DNA from: an uncultured Oscillospiraceae bacterium
Lineage (GTDB): Bacteria; Bacillota; Clostridia; Oscillospirales; Acutalibacteraceae
NCBI GenBank assembly: GCA_902462665.1
Contig: CABQCM010000105.1
Coordinates: 1-5,837 of the forward strand
Direction: 5' to 3'
DNA length: 5,837 bases
The position numbers and the translations under genes were made by a program. This document shows positions 5,755 to 5,837 of the stretch, piece after piece (the stretch's first letter is position 1; each line of letters starts with the position of its first letter). The notes beneath the pieces are model-generated. The model saw only the letters and a program-made list of their open reading frames with translations. It did not search any database and was not told the DNA's origin.

Positions 5755-5837
5755 AAGAGTGCAGCCGGCGCAAGCGGCGAAGCACCTCGTCATACTGCTC
5801 GGGATCGTGTGGCAAAATGCAGCCCGAGCAATCCTTC
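5753..5837 (-). CDS. C-terminal end of an unrecognised protein (partial)
   Basis: The last 27 codons of a gene entering from the right edge. The fragment starts KDCSGCILPHDPEQYDEV and ends LRRLRRLHS before a TGA at 5755-5753. The case for a real gene is an open frame to the edge, a protein-like composition (a C-x2-C motif followed by a charged, amphipathic helix-like tail), and a strong terminator about 50 bp after the stop. I do not recognise the family; the C-x2-C could be a metal-binding or redox pair, but too little is visible to assign function. The alternative minus-strand frames here lack comparable character. Confidence 0.65.
   Translation of the reverse strand, partial: KDCSGCILPHDPEQYDEVLRRLRRLHS

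Noticed and set aside
5729..5755. Plus-strand TTGACA (5729-5734) suggesting a promoter reading to the right
   Set aside because: No acceptable -10 box lies at 16-18 bp, and no plus-strand gene follows.

Overview
All the genes I can support lie on the minus strand. They form a housekeeping segment of a low-to-moderate GC Gram-positive genome, most likely a Clostridia member; an Oscillospiraceae/Ruminococcaceae-like lineage would fit, but that is an inference. The evidence is the dgt-dnaG-sigA order, strong AGGAGG-type ribosome binding sites, a consensus sigma-A promoter, and RpoB, SigA and DnaG sequences of Firmicutes type. There is no sign of a mobile element, CRISPR array, tRNA or rRNA, and nothing suggesting recent transfer.

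Reading in the direction of transcription (high to low coordinates): positions 5837-5753 hold the last 27 codons of an unrecognised gene. It is followed by a strong intrinsic terminator (5700-5649) and a weak terminator-like hairpin (5640-5616). A possible promoter (5557-5529) precedes dgt (5512-4511, dNTP triphosphohydrolase). A 137-bp gap with two hairpins leads to dnaG (4373-2592, primase), which overlaps rpoD/sigA (2602-1529, primary sigma factor) by 11 nt. After 78 bp comes an Rrf2-family regulator with four clustered cysteines (1450-1043), then a strong intrinsic terminator (1000-955). A near-perfect sigma-A promoter (945-917) then opens a structured leader of about 180 nt and the first 243 codons of rpoB (730 to the window edge).

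Functionally this is a macromolecular-synthesis operon: Dgt acts on dNTP pools, DnaG primes replication and SigA directs transcription initiation, with a probable Fe-S-sensing transcription factor as its last gene. A separately promoted RNA polymerase beta-subunit gene follows. The points most worth a second look are the placement of the Rrf2 regulator, the acidic SigA N-terminus without a recognisable region 1.1, and the way rpoB starts from its own promoter and long leader rather than following rplJ-rplL. I found no convincing new multi-gene system.
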